Counted from the first letter of the stretch, positions 1 through 10,194 are shown. The stretch is DNA of 64,000 nucleotides from JABDMH01 sp965222645 (GCA_965222645.1 OZ244968.1:3534001-3598000); one strand, 5' to 3'. Made by a program: numbers and translations. The notes: generated by a model from the sequence alone, not told the origin.

Positions 1-1011
1 ATTTTCATTTATTTCTACATTTATTTGTCTTATATTTTCTTCATCCAAAAAATAATTTTGCCCGGGTACATGTAACTGCTTTAAAAATGTTAGCGCATCA
101 TCATATTTTTCAGGACCGTCAAGACTCACTGTGATAAATTCGACAGGACGGTGTCGATACATCCTCTTCATTTTCATCAATTCCGGAAATTCTTTTTTAC
201 AAGGACCACACCATGTGGCCCAAAAGTTAATCACACGTAGATTGGGAGAAAAATTAACCATTATAGTTTTTAAAGAATCCAGATTGATTTTTTGAAGCTG
301 GATGGGAGCATTCTGCCATTCTTTTTCCAGGAGCTTTACTTCAGATTTATCCCATGACCAGTAAATGTCGCAGCCATAGGAAAACCGGTCTGGTCTAATG
401 ATCGATCTTCTTTCAATGGTTGCATTTACTGCAGAACGTAAGAAAGCCAGATTACCACCGGGTGCATTCGGGGAGGGGTCGAGATTACCCTTATAAACTA
501 ATTTTCTTTTTTGATCAAACAGCATTGCAAAGGGCACAACTGAGGCTCCATAAGCGATTGTGACTTTCTGATCATCCCCATCGTAAAGGTATGGATAGTT
601 GAAGCCCTTATGGGAGGCGCGCAGTTGCATCGAATGGTAGCTGTCATCCAGATCACTGTATCCCAGAGCATCGTCCGGGATTGAACGAGGGCTGTTTGGT
701 GAAATCACTGTGACTGCTACATGCTCTTCAAAATCATTTACAAATCTTTTTAATTGGTCTTCATAAACCTGGGCAAAAGGACAATGATTGGAAAGAAATA
801 AAACCGCAAGTAATTTCTTAGATTTAAAATCTTCCAAGTTGTAAAACTTACCGTCTACTCCCGGCAAATGAAAATCGGGAGCAGAACTACCTATCGGAAG
901 TGGGTTAATTTCTACGGGTGCAATCGTCTTTGGAAAAGGGACAAAGTCAATATTTCTGTTGTTAGTACAAGAAAAAAAGAAAACAAAAATTAGGCTATAG
1001 ATAATTCTCAT
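1..1011 (-). CDS. Tandem redoxin/TlpA-like thioredoxin-fold lipoprotein (3' end cut by window edge)
   Basis: The reading frame starts at ATG 1011 on the minus strand and is open to base 1 (337 codons), so the C-terminus is missing. An in-frame stop lies three codons upstream of the ATG, so the start is secure. The N-terminus is hydrophobic and ends in a lipobox-like FFFSC (Cys15), suggesting a lipoprotein. Two thioredoxin-fold domains follow. The first, about residues 40-220, is AhpC/TSA-like with a lone cysteine in SNHCPFA (Cys77). The second, from about residue 240, has a TlpA/ResA-type motif WATWCGPC (Cys268, Cys271). Such proteins act in the envelope as thiol-disulfide oxidoreductases. 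The tandem architecture and lipid anchor are visible; the substrate is unknown. It follows the TIM-barrel gene on the same strand after 126 bases. Confidence 0.85.
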   Translation of the reverse strand, partial: MRIIYSLIFVFFFSCTNNRNIDFVPFPKTIAPVEINPLPIGSSAPDFHLPGVDGKFYNLEDFKSKKLLAVLFLSNHCPFAQVYEDQLKRFVNDFEEHVAVTVISPNSPRSIPDDALGYSDLDDSYHSMQLRASHKGFNYPYLYDGDDQKVTIAYGASVVPFAMLFDQKRKLVYKGNLDPSPNAPGGNLAFLRSAVNATIERRSIIRPDRFSYGCDIYWSWDKSEVKLLEKEWQNAPIQLQKINLDSLKTIMVNFSPNLRVINFWATWCGPCKKEFPELMKMKRMYRHRPVEFITVSLDGPEKYDDALTFLKQLHVPGQNYFLDEENIRQINVEINEN

Positions 1012-1137
1012 CCCATATCAATGAAACCCAGTGCAGCAATTTGGATCAAAACTGTTGAGCACAAGATTGCGTAAGAGCCTTTCATGCTGTGACCACCTCT
1101 TCGCTGTGGGCTTAACTGACCAAAACTCCGTCAAAAG

Positions 1138-2001
1138 CTAGACAGTGCAAATTTCCATTCCCTGCCTTAGACTTGCAAGTTTGTCCTCACGAGCTGGTAC
1201 AAACTCCTGTGCCAAATAGCCGACAAATCCCGTCTCTTTTATGGCCTTAATAATTGCGGGATAATAAAGTTCTTGCGTTTCATCTATTTCATTTCTTCCA
1301 GGTACTCCTCCTGTGTGATAGTGCGCGATGTAATCGTTATATTTCCTGATTGTAGCGATCACATCACCCTCCATTATCTGCATGTGATAAATATCGTAAA
1401 GCAATTTAAAATGAGAGGAACCAATCTTTTCACAAAGTGCTACTCCCCATTCTGTATGGTCACACATGTAGTCTTCGTGATTCACCTTGCTGTTTAAGAG
1501 CTCCATGACGATCTTGATACCCGCCTTTTCGGCCTCTTTAACCAGGGGATCCAACCCTCTTGCACAATTCTCTAGCCCCACCATGTCATCCATGCCATTT
1601 CGATTTCCAGAAAACACGATCAGGTTGGGCACCCCGTACTCCATTGCCTTTGGAATAAGACCGGAGTAACTATCCTGTAAGTGCTTGTGATTTTCGGGAT
1701 CGTTCCACCCTTTTGTAATGCTCGCAAAAGATTCGGTACCCATTCCACAAGCCAGGTCGTATTTTTTCATTGTCTTCCACTCCTCAGGCTTTGTTATTTC
1801 TACTGATTTAATCCCCATATCCTGAACGGCCTCGCAAAATACCTCCAGTGGAATATCTCGGTAACACCATCTGCATACAGAGTGAGTAATGGTACTTCCT
1901 TCAAATAGTTTTTTATCGGTGGCAGCACCTAATACTTTTTTGTTTAGTGCAATAGCTCCGGTTGCCAATGACATATTTTTCAAAACATCACGTCTTTTCA
2001 T
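1138..2001 (-). CDS. Hydroxypyruvate isomerase-like TIM-barrel protein, Tat-exported
   Basis: This 287-residue protein starts MKRRDVLKNMSLATGAIAL, a twin-arginine signal (RRDVLK plus hydrophobic stretch), so it is probably exported folded. The body resembles the AP-endonuclease-2/xylose-isomerase-like TIM barrel. The segments LLYDIYHMQIMEGD and HYHTGGVPGRNEID, and QEFVP near the end, look like hydroxypyruvate isomerase relatives. Metal-ligand candidates are the Glu, Asp and His residues in those motifs. Known relatives isomerise or epimerise small sugars and sugar acids; the substrate here cannot be told. Export is unusual for a hydroxypyruvate isomerase but common for the paralogues found beside DUF1501/DUF1549 genes, and such genes start at 2808 on the other strand. 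Confidence 0.85.
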   Translation of the reverse strand: MKRRDVLKNMSLATGAIALNKKVLGAATDKKLFEGSTITHSVCRWCYRDIPLEVFCEAVQDMGIKSVEITKPEEWKTMKKYDLACGMGTESFASITKGWNDPENHKHLQDSYSGLIPKAMEYGVPNLIVFSGNRNGMDDMVGLENCARGLDPLVKEAEKAGIKIVMELLNSKVNHEDYMCDHTEWGVALCEKIGSSHFKLLYDIYHMQIMEGDVIATIRKYNDYIAHYHTGGVPGRNEIDETQELYYPAIIKAIKETGFVGYLAQEFVPAREDKLASLRQGMEICTV

Positions 2002-2058
2002 GATAAATTAAATTTTCCTTCTCCATGTTTGGATAGTGAAATATACAAATAATAGACG

Positions 2059-2352
2059 TTAGAGGAAGCGAGTGACAAGTCTTTCCCATTCATTTTCGAG
2101 GGTCTCTTCAGGAAGCTCTTCACCAGCGCGATGATACCAGTACTTTGCATTCCATAGATCCCCCTCTTTCCGATGTAAATAGGCATGCACCAGAGATCCG
2201 TTCTGGTCATGGATGTTTTGGGCGATGTCATGCGCTTGATCCCAGTCGCCTTTGCCATCATGCCACAATGCCATCAAGAGGGACGAGCATCCGGCAGGGG
2301 GTTCGTCATGAGTTAAACTCTGTTTAAACGATTCATTACTACTTATCGACAT
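2059..2352 (-). CDS. Conserved 97-residue protein of unknown function
   Basis: A small soluble protein of 97 residues without signal or membrane segment. Its central part (LLMALWHDGKGDWDQAHDIA, then HAYLHRKEGD and AKYWYHRAG) matches my recollection of a widespread uncharacterised family. The DWDxAH and WYHRAG segments look like one or two TPR/Sel1-like helical hairpins. The start at 2352 overlaps the end of the RlpA-like gene by 14 bases, which argues for translational coupling. A function in envelope maintenance is only suggested by that neighbour. Confidence 0.75.
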   Translation of the reverse strand: MSISSNESFKQSLTHDEPPAGCSSLLMALWHDGKGDWDQAHDIAQNIHDQNGSLVHAYLHRKEGDLWNAKYWYHRAGEELPEETLENEWERLVTRFL

Positions 2353-2761
2353 CTTCTGATTCTTCTTTGACCTGAGGATTCAACAATTCGATGTGAACAT
2401 CTACCAGACCGAGGCGCAACATGTCCAGTTCCTTAGCGGCAGCTTTTGATAAATCAATAATCCTGGCCTTATTGAAAGGCCCTCTATCGTTGATGCGCAC
2501 TGATACCGATTTGCCATTATCCAGTCTGGTCACACGTACCTCTTGACCAAACGGGAGCTTTAAATGTGCAGCTGTAAGTGCACTTGTGTCATAGATTTCT
2601 CCATTAGCAGTAAGTCTCCCATGAAACCTATCTGCGTAGTAAGACGCCACCCCGTATTGCAATTCTGCCGGTAAATCGATTTCCTCCTCATTCCCTGCGG
2701 TGAATAGTGATATGAAAAGGAACAAGATAATCCGGATCATCTCTCCGGTCAAAAATATCAT
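2339..2761 (-). CDS. RlpA-like double-psi beta-barrel protein
   Basis: This is a 140-residue secreted protein. The frame opens at 2761, but Met8 at 2740 (MIRIILFLF) is the better start because a signal peptide follows it directly. The mature part is one double-psi beta-barrel of the RlpA family: GVASYYADRFHGRLTANGE, then the diagnostic VRINDRGPF, then RIIDLSKAAA. Family members bind or cleave naked peptidoglycan glycan strands at division sites or in the cell wall. There is no C-terminal SPOR domain, so this is the short single-domain form. It heads a minus-strand run and is separated by only 46 bases from a divergent plus-strand operon, so 2762-2807 should hold the promoters for both. Confidence 0.88.
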   Translation of the reverse strand: MIFLTGEMIRIILFLFISLFTAGNEEEIDLPAELQYGVASYYADRFHGRLTANGEIYDTSALTAAHLKLPFGQEVRVTRLDNGKSVSVRINDRGPFNKARIIDLSKAAAKELDMLRLGLVDVHIELLNPQVKEESEDVDK

Positions 2762-2807
2762 AGTTTTTAATAGTGCGTTTCGTACTTAGTGTCTTGTTTT
2801 TGCAAAA

Positions 2808-5800
2808 ATGTCTATTTTCAAAGTTTGCATTTACTACAGTATATTAACAAAGACGATGTATTTAGGGACTAAATTATATCTAGGCCTGGGAATTCTATCG
2901 TTATTTTTTGGCTGCGGACCCGGTCTTCCACCTGATATCGACAAAGCCTATGCCAGCTTGCCCGATCTGGTGGATTATAATTTTCATGTTCGCCCTGTTC
3001 TTTCTGATCGATGTTACGCATGTCATGGCCCGGATGAACAAGCCAGGGATGGTGGGTTTCGACTCGATGTGGAAAGTGAGGCTAAAAGTACTCTCGAAAG
3101 CGGGATAAGACCCATCCAACCAGGCAGTGTAAGGCAAAGCAATATCCTGGCTCGAATTCTTACCGAAGATCCCGAACTTGTGATGCCCCCACCTGAATCG
3201 AAATTGTCGTTGTCTGACCATGAAAAGGCCCTTCTTGTAAAATGGGTTGAACAGGGAGCAAAATTTAAACCACATTGGTCGTTCATTCCACCTGCAATGC
3301 CAGAGCTTCCTTCTGCCATAGAAGGTTGGAAAGTGAATAATGAAATTGATCTCTTTATCCAGGCCAGATTACTGGACCAGGGCTTGACGCCTTCTCCTCT
3401 TGCAGACAAGGAAAGGCTGTTGAAACGGGTGTTTATGGACTTGACCGGTCTGCCACCAGCCATTTCTTCTCTCGACGCCTTTTTGGAAAATGAAGATGAA
3501 TCAGCATTTGAAAGTATAGTTGATAGCCTTTTAAGTTCAGATGCCTGTGCCGAGCGTCTTGCCCTCGAATGGATGGACATTGCTCGCTATGCCGACTCCC
3601 ATGGAATGCACGCAGATGGGTGGCGCAATATGTGGCCCTGGAGAGATTGGGTGATTAGTGCCTTCAATTCTGATATGCCCTATGATGAGTTTGTTACCGC
3701 CCAGCTTGCCGGGGATCTTTTTCCACAGTCAACCCGTGATCAGATTATTGCAACTGCATTTCATCGCAATCATCCCATGACTGCTGAAGGGGGAGCGATT
3801 GATGAGGAATTTCGATTGGAATATGTAGCTGATCGAACCATCACAACAGCAACCGCTATGATGGGAATTACAATGGAATGTGCAAGGTGCCATGACCATA
3901 AATTCGATCCGGTCAGTCAGAAGGAATTTTATCAGATGTCTGCCTTTTTTAATAATGTAAGGGAAGTGGGGATGACAGGTGACGATGGCAATTACGGACC
4001 GTTATTACAACTGACTTCTGAGGATGCCGAAAAAGATATCGAAGCCCTAAAGCGACAAATTGAAAAATTGAACGGGGAGATTGACTCAGAAGCTGAGAAA
4101 ATTAAAACAAATCCAGAGATTCTCTCAGACAAACCGAAGGTCAATCTGGGAAATAGATTAGCAGGACATATTCCCTTCGAAAAGAAATCCGAATATAAAA
4201 AGCAGACGATTTTTGACCAAAACAAGCAGGTATACAGCAATGGAAATCCAGTCTTGAAGAAAGGGAAAACTGGTAATGCTGTTTTTTTCGACTACGAGTA
4301 TGACGAAGTTTATTTAAAGGGAATCGGAGCAATTGATGTACAAGTACCCTTGTCGGTGAGTATGTGGATTAACACATCAAAAAAACAACAAGACAAAACA
4401 CAAGTACTCATCGGGAATGCAGGTGACAAAAACAATTTCTGGAGGGGGTGGGATTTTTACCTCGAAGATGATAATCGCCTTTCCTGTAGACTTATCAGTG
4501 CATTGCCACACAACTTGATACATGTAAGATCCAGGGATTCGATCTCTTTAGATACCTGGGCACATGTGGCCTTTACCTATGATGGGAGTGGCAGCGCTTA
4601 TGGGATCAAGCTCTATATCGATGGGTATCAGGCTGATGCGGAGGTGGTCTATGATAGATTGTATAAAAACATCAGGACCATTGGATCAGGTGCTCATGAG
4701 GAAATTGAACGTCCTCTGAGACTTTCGAAGAGCTACCGGTCATTTACTGGGGACAATGGGGTATTCAAAGGAATGCTCGATGATGTGAGGCTTTACAATC
4801 GTGCGATCTCTGCACTGGAAATGGCCTATCTGGCAAAAGTTGATCGGCCGGATGACGTGGATGAATTAAGATTGGACCATGAGGTTAAGAATTCGAAAAG
4901 AATCCAGATGTTAGAGGCGAAAAGATCAAAATTGGTCGCTTCACTGATCGCTATCTACGATACGATCCCAGAAATGATGGTAATGGAAGAAATGGCCTCT
5001 CCCAGACCCACATTTGTTCTCAATCGCGGACTATACGATGCTCCCATGGACAAGGTAGATCCAGCTACACCGCGAGCAATATTGCCCTTTCCGGACGACT
5101 TGCCGAAAAATAGACTTGGTCTGGCCCATTGGTTGTTTCATCCCGACCATCCACTTACAGCCAGGGCTACCACAAACCGGTATTGGCAAATGATCTTCGG
5201 AAAGGGAATAGTGAAGACAGCACGTGATTTTGGAAGTCAGGGCTCATTGCCGTCTCACCCAGAATTACTGGACTTGCTGGCGATATATTTACGTGATCGT
5301 GACTGGGATATAAAAGCACTCCTGAAGGTGATAGTTATGTCAAACACATATCAGCAGAGCTCCGCTGTCACAGCAGATCAGATGGAAAATGATCCTGAGA
5401 ATACTTTTCTTTCGCGGTCACCATCCTACCGCTGGCCGGCTGAATTGATCAGGGACAATGCCCTTGCCGCAAGTGGATTACTTGTTAGAAAAGTGGGAGG
5501 ACCCAGTGTAAAACCCTATCAACCGGAAGGGCTGTGGATTGAAAAAGGAAATTTTTCACATCGTCTATTGCGTTACGAACCCGACGTGGGGGAGAATCTA
5601 TATCGACGGAGTCTTTACACTTTTGTCAAGAGAACTTCACCACATCCGGCCATGACAGTCTTCGATGCACCCAATCGGGATGTCTGTACGGTGACGAGAG
5701 AAATCACCAATACTCCGCTGCAAGCTCTTGTACTGCTCAATGATCCTCAGTTTGTAGAGGCGTCGCGCATTTTAGGTGAGCGAATGCTCCGGGAAGGAGG

Positions 5801-6059
5801 TGAAAAACTGAATGATCAGATTACACTCGGATTTCGGCTCTTAACGGGAAGAACACCTACATCAGATGAAGTCGTAGTTCTCAAGGGCGTTTTTAGTGAT
5901 TCAAAATCAGGATACGAAGATGATCCTTCAGCGGCCAAAACACTGCTCCAAATTGGAGATATGCCGTATGATGTGAGGACACCTGTGATTGATAATGCAG
6001 CCATGGCAATTGTGGCCAGTACAATAATGAATATGGATGAATCTTATATGAAAAGATGA
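2808..6059 (+). CDS. DUF1549/DUF1553 cytochrome-type lipoprotein with inserted LamG domain
   Basis: A large exported protein, 1083 residues from 2808. The start at ATG 2856 (MYLGTKLYLGLG) is more likely because it directly precedes a signal peptide with lipobox LFFGC. An N-terminal planctomycete-type cytochrome c domain carries CYACH (Cys69, numbering from 2808). DUF1549 follows (roughly 180-390) with a second haem-like motif CARCH (Cys358). An inserted LamG/concanavalin-like domain (about 440-680) includes MWINTS, WAHVAFTYDG and LDDVRLYNRAIS. DUF1553 (about 760-1060) follows. The substrate of this family is unknown. It is paired in overlap (ATGA) with a DUF1501 gene, the usual partner. The LamG insert suggests carbohydrate or matrix binding. 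It is paralogous to the gene at 7475. Confidence 0.9.
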   Translation: MSIFKVCIYYSILTKTMYLGTKLYLGLGILSLFFGCGPGLPPDIDKAYASLPDLVDYNFHVRPVLSDRCYACHGPDEQARDGGFRLDVESEAKSTLESGIRPIQPGSVRQSNILARILTEDPELVMPPPESKLSLSDHEKALLVKWVEQGAKFKPHWSFIPPAMPELPSAIEGWKVNNEIDLFIQARLLDQGLTPSPLADKERLLKRVFMDLTGLPPAISSLDAFLENEDESAFESIVDSLLSSDACAERLALEWMDIARYADSHGMHADGWRNMWPWRDWVISAFNSDMPYDEFVTAQLAGDLFPQSTRDQIIATAFHRNHPMTAEGGAIDEEFRLEYVADRTITTATAMMGITMECARCHDHKFDPVSQKEFYQMSAFFNNVREVGMTGDDGNYGPLLQLTSEDAEKDIEALKRQIEKLNGEIDSEAEKIKTNPEILSDKPKVNLGNRLAGHIPFEKKSEYKKQTIFDQNKQVYSNGNPVLKKGKTGNAVFFDYEYDEVYLKGIGAIDVQVPLSVSMWINTSKKQQDKTQVLIGNAGDKNNFWRGWDFYLEDDNRLSCRLISALPHNLIHVRSRDSISLDTWAHVAFTYDGSGSAYGIKLYIDGYQADAEVVYDRLYKNIRTIGSGAHEEIERPLRLSKSYRSFTGDNGVFKGMLDDVRLYNRAISALEMAYLAKVDRPDDVDELRLDHEVKNSKRIQMLEAKRSKLVASLIAIYDTIPEMMVMEEMASPRPTFVLNRGLYDAPMDKVDPATPRAILPFPDDLPKNRLGLAHWLFHPDHPLTARATTNRYWQMIFGKGIVKTARDFGSQGSLPSHPELLDLLAIYLRDRDWDIKALLKVIVMSNTYQQSSAVTADQMENDPENTFLSRSPSYRWPAELIRDNALAASGLLVRKVGGPSVKPYQPEGLWIEKGNFSHRLLRYEPDVGENLYRRSLYTFVKRTSPHPAMTVFDAPNRDVCTVTREITNTPLQALVLLNDPQFVEASRILGERMLREGGEKLNDQITLGFRLLTGRTPTSDEVVVLKGVFSDSKSGYEDDPSAAKTLLQIGDMPYDVRTPVIDNAAMAIVASTIMNMDESYMKR

Positions 6060-7474
6060 CTAGATCAACTCGTTGTACCAATGTAAACAAATCCTATAGC
6101 CGTAGAGATTTTCTTGCCAAAACATCTCTGGGTTTTGGATCACTGGCATTGTCAGGTTTTATAGATCCGATCGTTGGACGACCACATTTTGCTCCACGTG
6201 CCAAGAGAGTAATTTACCTTTTTCAGAGTGGAGCTCCATCCCAGATAGACCTCTTTGATCATAAGCCACTGCTCCAAAAAATGCATGGTGAAGAGCTGCC
6301 GGAATCGGTGAGATCCGGACAAAGGCTAACGGGTATGACGGCAGGACAAAGCTCTTTCCCGCTCGTTGGTAGTCCTTTCAAATTTGAAAAACACGGAAGT
6401 TCAGGTGCGTGGGTGAGTGAACTGATGCCCCATACAGCACAGGTGGTAGATGACTTGTGTTTTGTGAAGTCGATGTATACCGAAGCCATCAATCACGATC
6501 CTGCAGTGACGTTTATTCAGACGGGATCTCAATTTCCTGGTAGACCATCCATGGGAGCATGGCTCAGCTATGGATTGGGATCTGACAATGCAAATTTGCC
6601 GGCCTTTGTAGTATTGGTGACCAAGGACAAGAATGGCCAGCCTTTGTATTCTCGGTCCTGGGGCAATGGTTTTCTGCCCTCTGAACATCAAGGCGTACAG
6701 TTTCGATCTGGCAAGAATCCAGTACTTTATCTGGACAACCCTCCCGGAGTAGCCCCCAAGACGAGAAGAAGTCAGCTGGATCGATTGAGGAGCCTTCAGG
6801 AAATGCAATTTGATCAGATGGGTGATCCTGAAATCAATGCTCGTATGGCCCAGTACGAAATGGCCTTTCGGATGCAGACATCAGTGCCCGAAGTAATGGA
6901 TGTCACAGGAGAGCCGGAATACATCTACAATCTTTATGGAAAAGATTCTAAGCAGCCCGGCACCTATGCAGCTAATTGTCTCCTGGCCCGCAGACTTGCA
7001 GAAAAAGGAGTGAAGTTTATTCAGCTTTATCACCAGGGTTGGGACCAACATGGTAATCTTCCGTCTGCAATAAAGGTGCAATGTAAAGAGACTGACCAGG
7101 CGTCAGCAGCTTTGATCACTGATCTGAAACAAAGAGGGATGCTGGAGGATACGTTAGTGATTTGGGGTGGAGAGTTTGGGCGTACAAACTATTCTCAGGG
7201 CCAGCTTACTTCTACTAATTTTGGTAGGGACCATCATCCTCGTTGTTTTACTATCTGGATGGCTGGAGGAGGCTCAAGACCGGGTATGTCCTACGGGACT
7301 ACTGACGAGTTTGGATATCATGTAGCGTCAGATCACGTTCACATTCATGACTTTCAGGCAACCGTGATGCATATGTTGGGGGTGGATCACGAAAAATTGA
7401 CATTTAAATATCAGGGTCGAAGATTCAGGTTGACAGATGTACATGGTAACGTTGTCCATAATATTTTGCTGTAA
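6056..7474 (+). CDS. DUF1501 protein, Tat-exported
   Basis: A 472-residue DUF1501 protein. The N-terminus has a twin-arginine signal (SRRDFLAKTSLGFGSLAL). The mature protein has the family's alkaline-phosphatase/sulfatase-like features: IYLFQSGAPSQIDLFDHKP near the start, SMYTEAINHDPA, and later LVIWGGEFGRT and GRDHHPRC, which carry likely metal ligands. The start codon overlaps the stop of the preceding gene (ATGA), indicating coupled translation. DUF1501 proteins are almost always encoded beside DUF1549/DUF1553 proteins in Planctomycetota, Verrucomicrobiota and some Bacteroidota. They are presumed to act on extracellular polymers, but no reaction is established to my knowledge. Confidence 0.9.
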   Translation: MTRSTRCTNVNKSYSRRDFLAKTSLGFGSLALSGFIDPIVGRPHFAPRAKRVIYLFQSGAPSQIDLFDHKPLLQKMHGEELPESVRSGQRLTGMTAGQSSFPLVGSPFKFEKHGSSGAWVSELMPHTAQVVDDLCFVKSMYTEAINHDPAVTFIQTGSQFPGRPSMGAWLSYGLGSDNANLPAFVVLVTKDKNGQPLYSRSWGNGFLPSEHQGVQFRSGKNPVLYLDNPPGVAPKTRRSQLDRLRSLQEMQFDQMGDPEINARMAQYEMAFRMQTSVPEVMDVTGEPEYIYNLYGKDSKQPGTYAANCLLARRLAEKGVKFIQLYHQGWDQHGNLPSAIKVQCKETDQASAALITDLKQRGMLEDTLVIWGGEFGRTNYSQGQLTSTNFGRDHHPRCFTIWMAGGGSRPGMSYGTTDEFGYHVASDHVHIHDFQATVMHMLGVDHEKLTFKYQGRRFRLTDVHGNVVHNILL

Positions 7475-10192
7475 ATGAAGTATTGTCTCGCTATATCACT
7501 TTTTGGTCTTTTGCTCATGGGTTGCAGTCAGGAGGATTCCATTAGTTTTAGTGACCAGATAAAACCCATCCTGGATAAAAATTGTCTAAAATGTCATGGA
7601 GGTATCAAGAAATTGGGAGACTATAGTCTACTATTTCCGGAGGAAGCACTTCTTGCAGGAAAATCAGGTGTTGCTGGAATAGTTCCTAATCATCCAGGCA
7701 GGAGTGAATTGGTGAGAAGGATCAAACATCAAGATCCCGATGTACAGATGCCCCAGGAAGATGACCCTTTGTCTAAAGAGGAGATTCGCCTGATAGAGAA
7801 ATGGATTGATGAAGGAGCTGTGTTTGACGATCATTGGGCTTATCGAGAGCTCAGGATGCCTGATATTCCGGATATTGACAGCGATTGGGTAGCAAATGAA
7901 ATAGATCAGTTCGTGCTGGATAAAATGAGTGACCATGATCTCACACCAAATCCCCGAGCCCGGCCAGATAAACTTGTGAGACGGCTAAGTCTCGATCTTA
8001 CTGGGCTCCCGCCCAAATATGAAGCGGTAGGGCCACTGATAGAATCAGGTTCTGATGTGCAGATAAATGCTTGGGTAGATACATTGCTACATTCTCCCCA
8101 TTTTGGGGAGCACTTTGCTGCAATGTGGCTCGATCTGGCGAGATACGCGGATTCCAATGGTTATGAAAAGGACATGGGACGTTCAGTTTGGCGATTCAGA
8201 GATTGGGTAATCGAGGCCTTAAACAGGGATATGCCGTTTGATCAGTTTAGCATCGAGCAACTGGCCGGTGACCTTTTGCCAGATCCAACGACAGATCAAC
8301 TTATAGCTACTGCCTTTCACCGCAATACAATGACCAATACGGAGGGAGGTACAGAAGATGAAGAGTTTAGAGTGATGGCGTTGGTAGATCGAGTAAATAC
8401 CACATTTGAGGTTTGGCAGGGCACTACGATGTCATGTGTACAGTGCCATGATCATCCTTATGATCCAATTGAGATTGCTGATTATTATAAGGCTTTTGCA
8501 ACGTTCAACAACACTCAGGATGCAGATCTTGATAGCAACTATCCCGTTGTCATTGAAACTCCGGATTCCACAGCATCTAAAATGAGAGAAATAGCTGCAA
8601 AAATTCACGATTTGGATAGTAATTATCCAGCCACCCTGAAGGGGGAGATCACAACTGAAAAGATTAAAGACTACGTATTTCCACGATTGTTCGGGTCTTT
8701 CGCCGATGATTATCAGCATGTTTTGATCTCAGACAATTGGTTTAGCAATTCGGCATACAATGCAAATAATCAAAAGAATAAAAAGTACTATCTGATTTAT
8801 AATGAGATCTCTTTTGATCAATTGTCTGACCTAAAACTGCACTTTCGATCAAATGGCAGTGATGTCCGGGTTGATTTATACATCGATGAATTGAATAGTG
8901 ATCCTATTGCTCAGTCAATGCTTGTCTCCCCCGAAGATCACGATTGGAGTTGGCATGAAATTTCCCTACCCCGAATCAGTGGTGAGCATGACCTGATTTT
9001 CCACTTTGTCAATACCACCGGTTCTTTTCGTACCGGAGTTGCCACCTTTCGCGAGATCGAGTTGGTCTATGATAATCGGCCTGTCTTGAGCAAAACACTG
9101 AGGGCGCATCAAGACTCGCTATTGACCTTGTATTGGTCAGGCATAAAAACTCCAGTACAAAAGGAGCGCAGCGATCTTTTGCCAAGAGATAATCATGTCC
9201 TGGAACGTGGCAACTACCTGGTAAAGGGCATGGAAGTCAAGCCTGGTATCCCGCGGATCTTTGCAAAGAGAGGTCCTCATGTCAATGACCGGCTGGATTT
9301 TGCCAAATGGTTGGTGAGTAATAAAAATGGACTAACAGCAAGAGTCATGGTCAATCGCATTTGGTCATATATATTCGGTATCGGGTTGGTCAGCACGCCG
9401 GAAGATTTCGGTAGTCAGGGAGAAGTACCGACGCATCCGGATTTGATGGAATACCTGGCGTTCAGGTTTGCTCATGATTGGGAGTGGAGTATCAAGACGC
9501 TGGTGAAAGAAATCGTCTCTTCAGCTACCTATCAACAATCTTCCAAATCAAATGCACAAAAACAGGAGGTAGACCCCTATAACCTGTGGTTAAGTAGATC
9601 CAATAGAGTCAGACTGTCAGCAGAGCAAATCAGGGACCAGGCATTGGCAGTGAGCGACCTGCTGGTCCGTAAAATCGGCGGGCCAAGCGTGATGCCGCCG
9701 CAGCCTGATGGCGTTTGGCAAGTGGTGTATAGCAGTGCAAGATGGAAGCCTACAAAGGATGAAGAAAAGTACCGACGAGGACTATATACCTACTGGAAAC
9801 GAACTACACCTTATCCGTCCATGATCGCGTTTGACAGCCCAAGCCGGGAATTCTGTGTCTCCAAAAGAATCAGAACCAATACACCACTCCAGGCTTTGGT
9901 CACACTAAATGACACGGTCTTTATCGAAGCTGCCCAAGAATTGGGAACATGGATGCAGAATGAGGGGCATGGCGATCTCACATCAACTATCAAAAAAGGG
10001 TATCAGAAAGCATTACTATCTTATCCGGATAAGGAGGAATTATCTATCTTAATTGATCTGTATCATGAAGCATCTCAGCCCAAAATCAAACTGGTGTCTG
10101 AGAAAGAAGAAATAGAACAGGTAGGATTAGAACCTCTTACTGTTGTTGCAAATGCAATATTAAACCTGGACGCCTTCTTAACAAAGAGCTGA
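7475..10192 (+). CDS. DUF1549/DUF1553 cytochrome-type lipoprotein with CBM-like insert
   Basis: A 905-residue lipoprotein (signal peptide, lipobox LLMGC, Cys17) beginning immediately after the previous stop. It has a cytochrome-type motif CLKCH (37-41) and DUF1549 with a second motif CVQCH (321-325). A middle beta-rich segment, about residues 420-530 (KKYYLIYNEISFDQLSDL, DVRVDLYID, LIFHFVNTTGSF), looks like a CBM6-type carbohydrate-binding sandwich. DUF1553 runs to the end. It is a paralogue of the protein at 2808, but the domain inserted between DUF1549 and DUF1553 is different. Function is unknown; redox-linked attack on an extracellular glycan is an inference from the haem motifs and binding domains. 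Confidence 0.9.
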   Translation: MKYCLAISLFGLLLMGCSQEDSISFSDQIKPILDKNCLKCHGGIKKLGDYSLLFPEEALLAGKSGVAGIVPNHPGRSELVRRIKHQDPDVQMPQEDDPLSKEEIRLIEKWIDEGAVFDDHWAYRELRMPDIPDIDSDWVANEIDQFVLDKMSDHDLTPNPRARPDKLVRRLSLDLTGLPPKYEAVGPLIESGSDVQINAWVDTLLHSPHFGEHFAAMWLDLARYADSNGYEKDMGRSVWRFRDWVIEALNRDMPFDQFSIEQLAGDLLPDPTTDQLIATAFHRNTMTNTEGGTEDEEFRVMALVDRVNTTFEVWQGTTMSCVQCHDHPYDPIEIADYYKAFATFNNTQDADLDSNYPVVIETPDSTASKMREIAAKIHDLDSNYPATLKGEITTEKIKDYVFPRLFGSFADDYQHVLISDNWFSNSAYNANNQKNKKYYLIYNEISFDQLSDLKLHFRSNGSDVRVDLYIDELNSDPIAQSMLVSPEDHDWSWHEISLPRISGEHDLIFHFVNTTGSFRTGVATFREIELVYDNRPVLSKTLRAHQDSLLTLYWSGIKTPVQKERSDLLPRDNHVLERGNYLVKGMEVKPGIPRIFAKRGPHVNDRLDFAKWLVSNKNGLTARVMVNRIWSYIFGIGLVSTPEDFGSQGEVPTHPDLMEYLAFRFAHDWEWSIKTLVKEIVSSATYQQSSKSNAQKQEVDPYNLWLSRSNRVRLSAEQIRDQALAVSDLLVRKIGGPSVMPPQPDGVWQVVYSSARWKPTKDEEKYRRGLYTYWKRTTPYPSMIAFDSPSREFCVSKRIRTNTPLQALVTLNDTVFIEAAQELGTWMQNEGHGDLTSTIKKGYQKALLSYPDKEELSILIDLYHEASQPKIKLVSEKEEIEQVGLEPLTVVANAILNLDAFLTKS

Positions 10193-10194
10193 TA

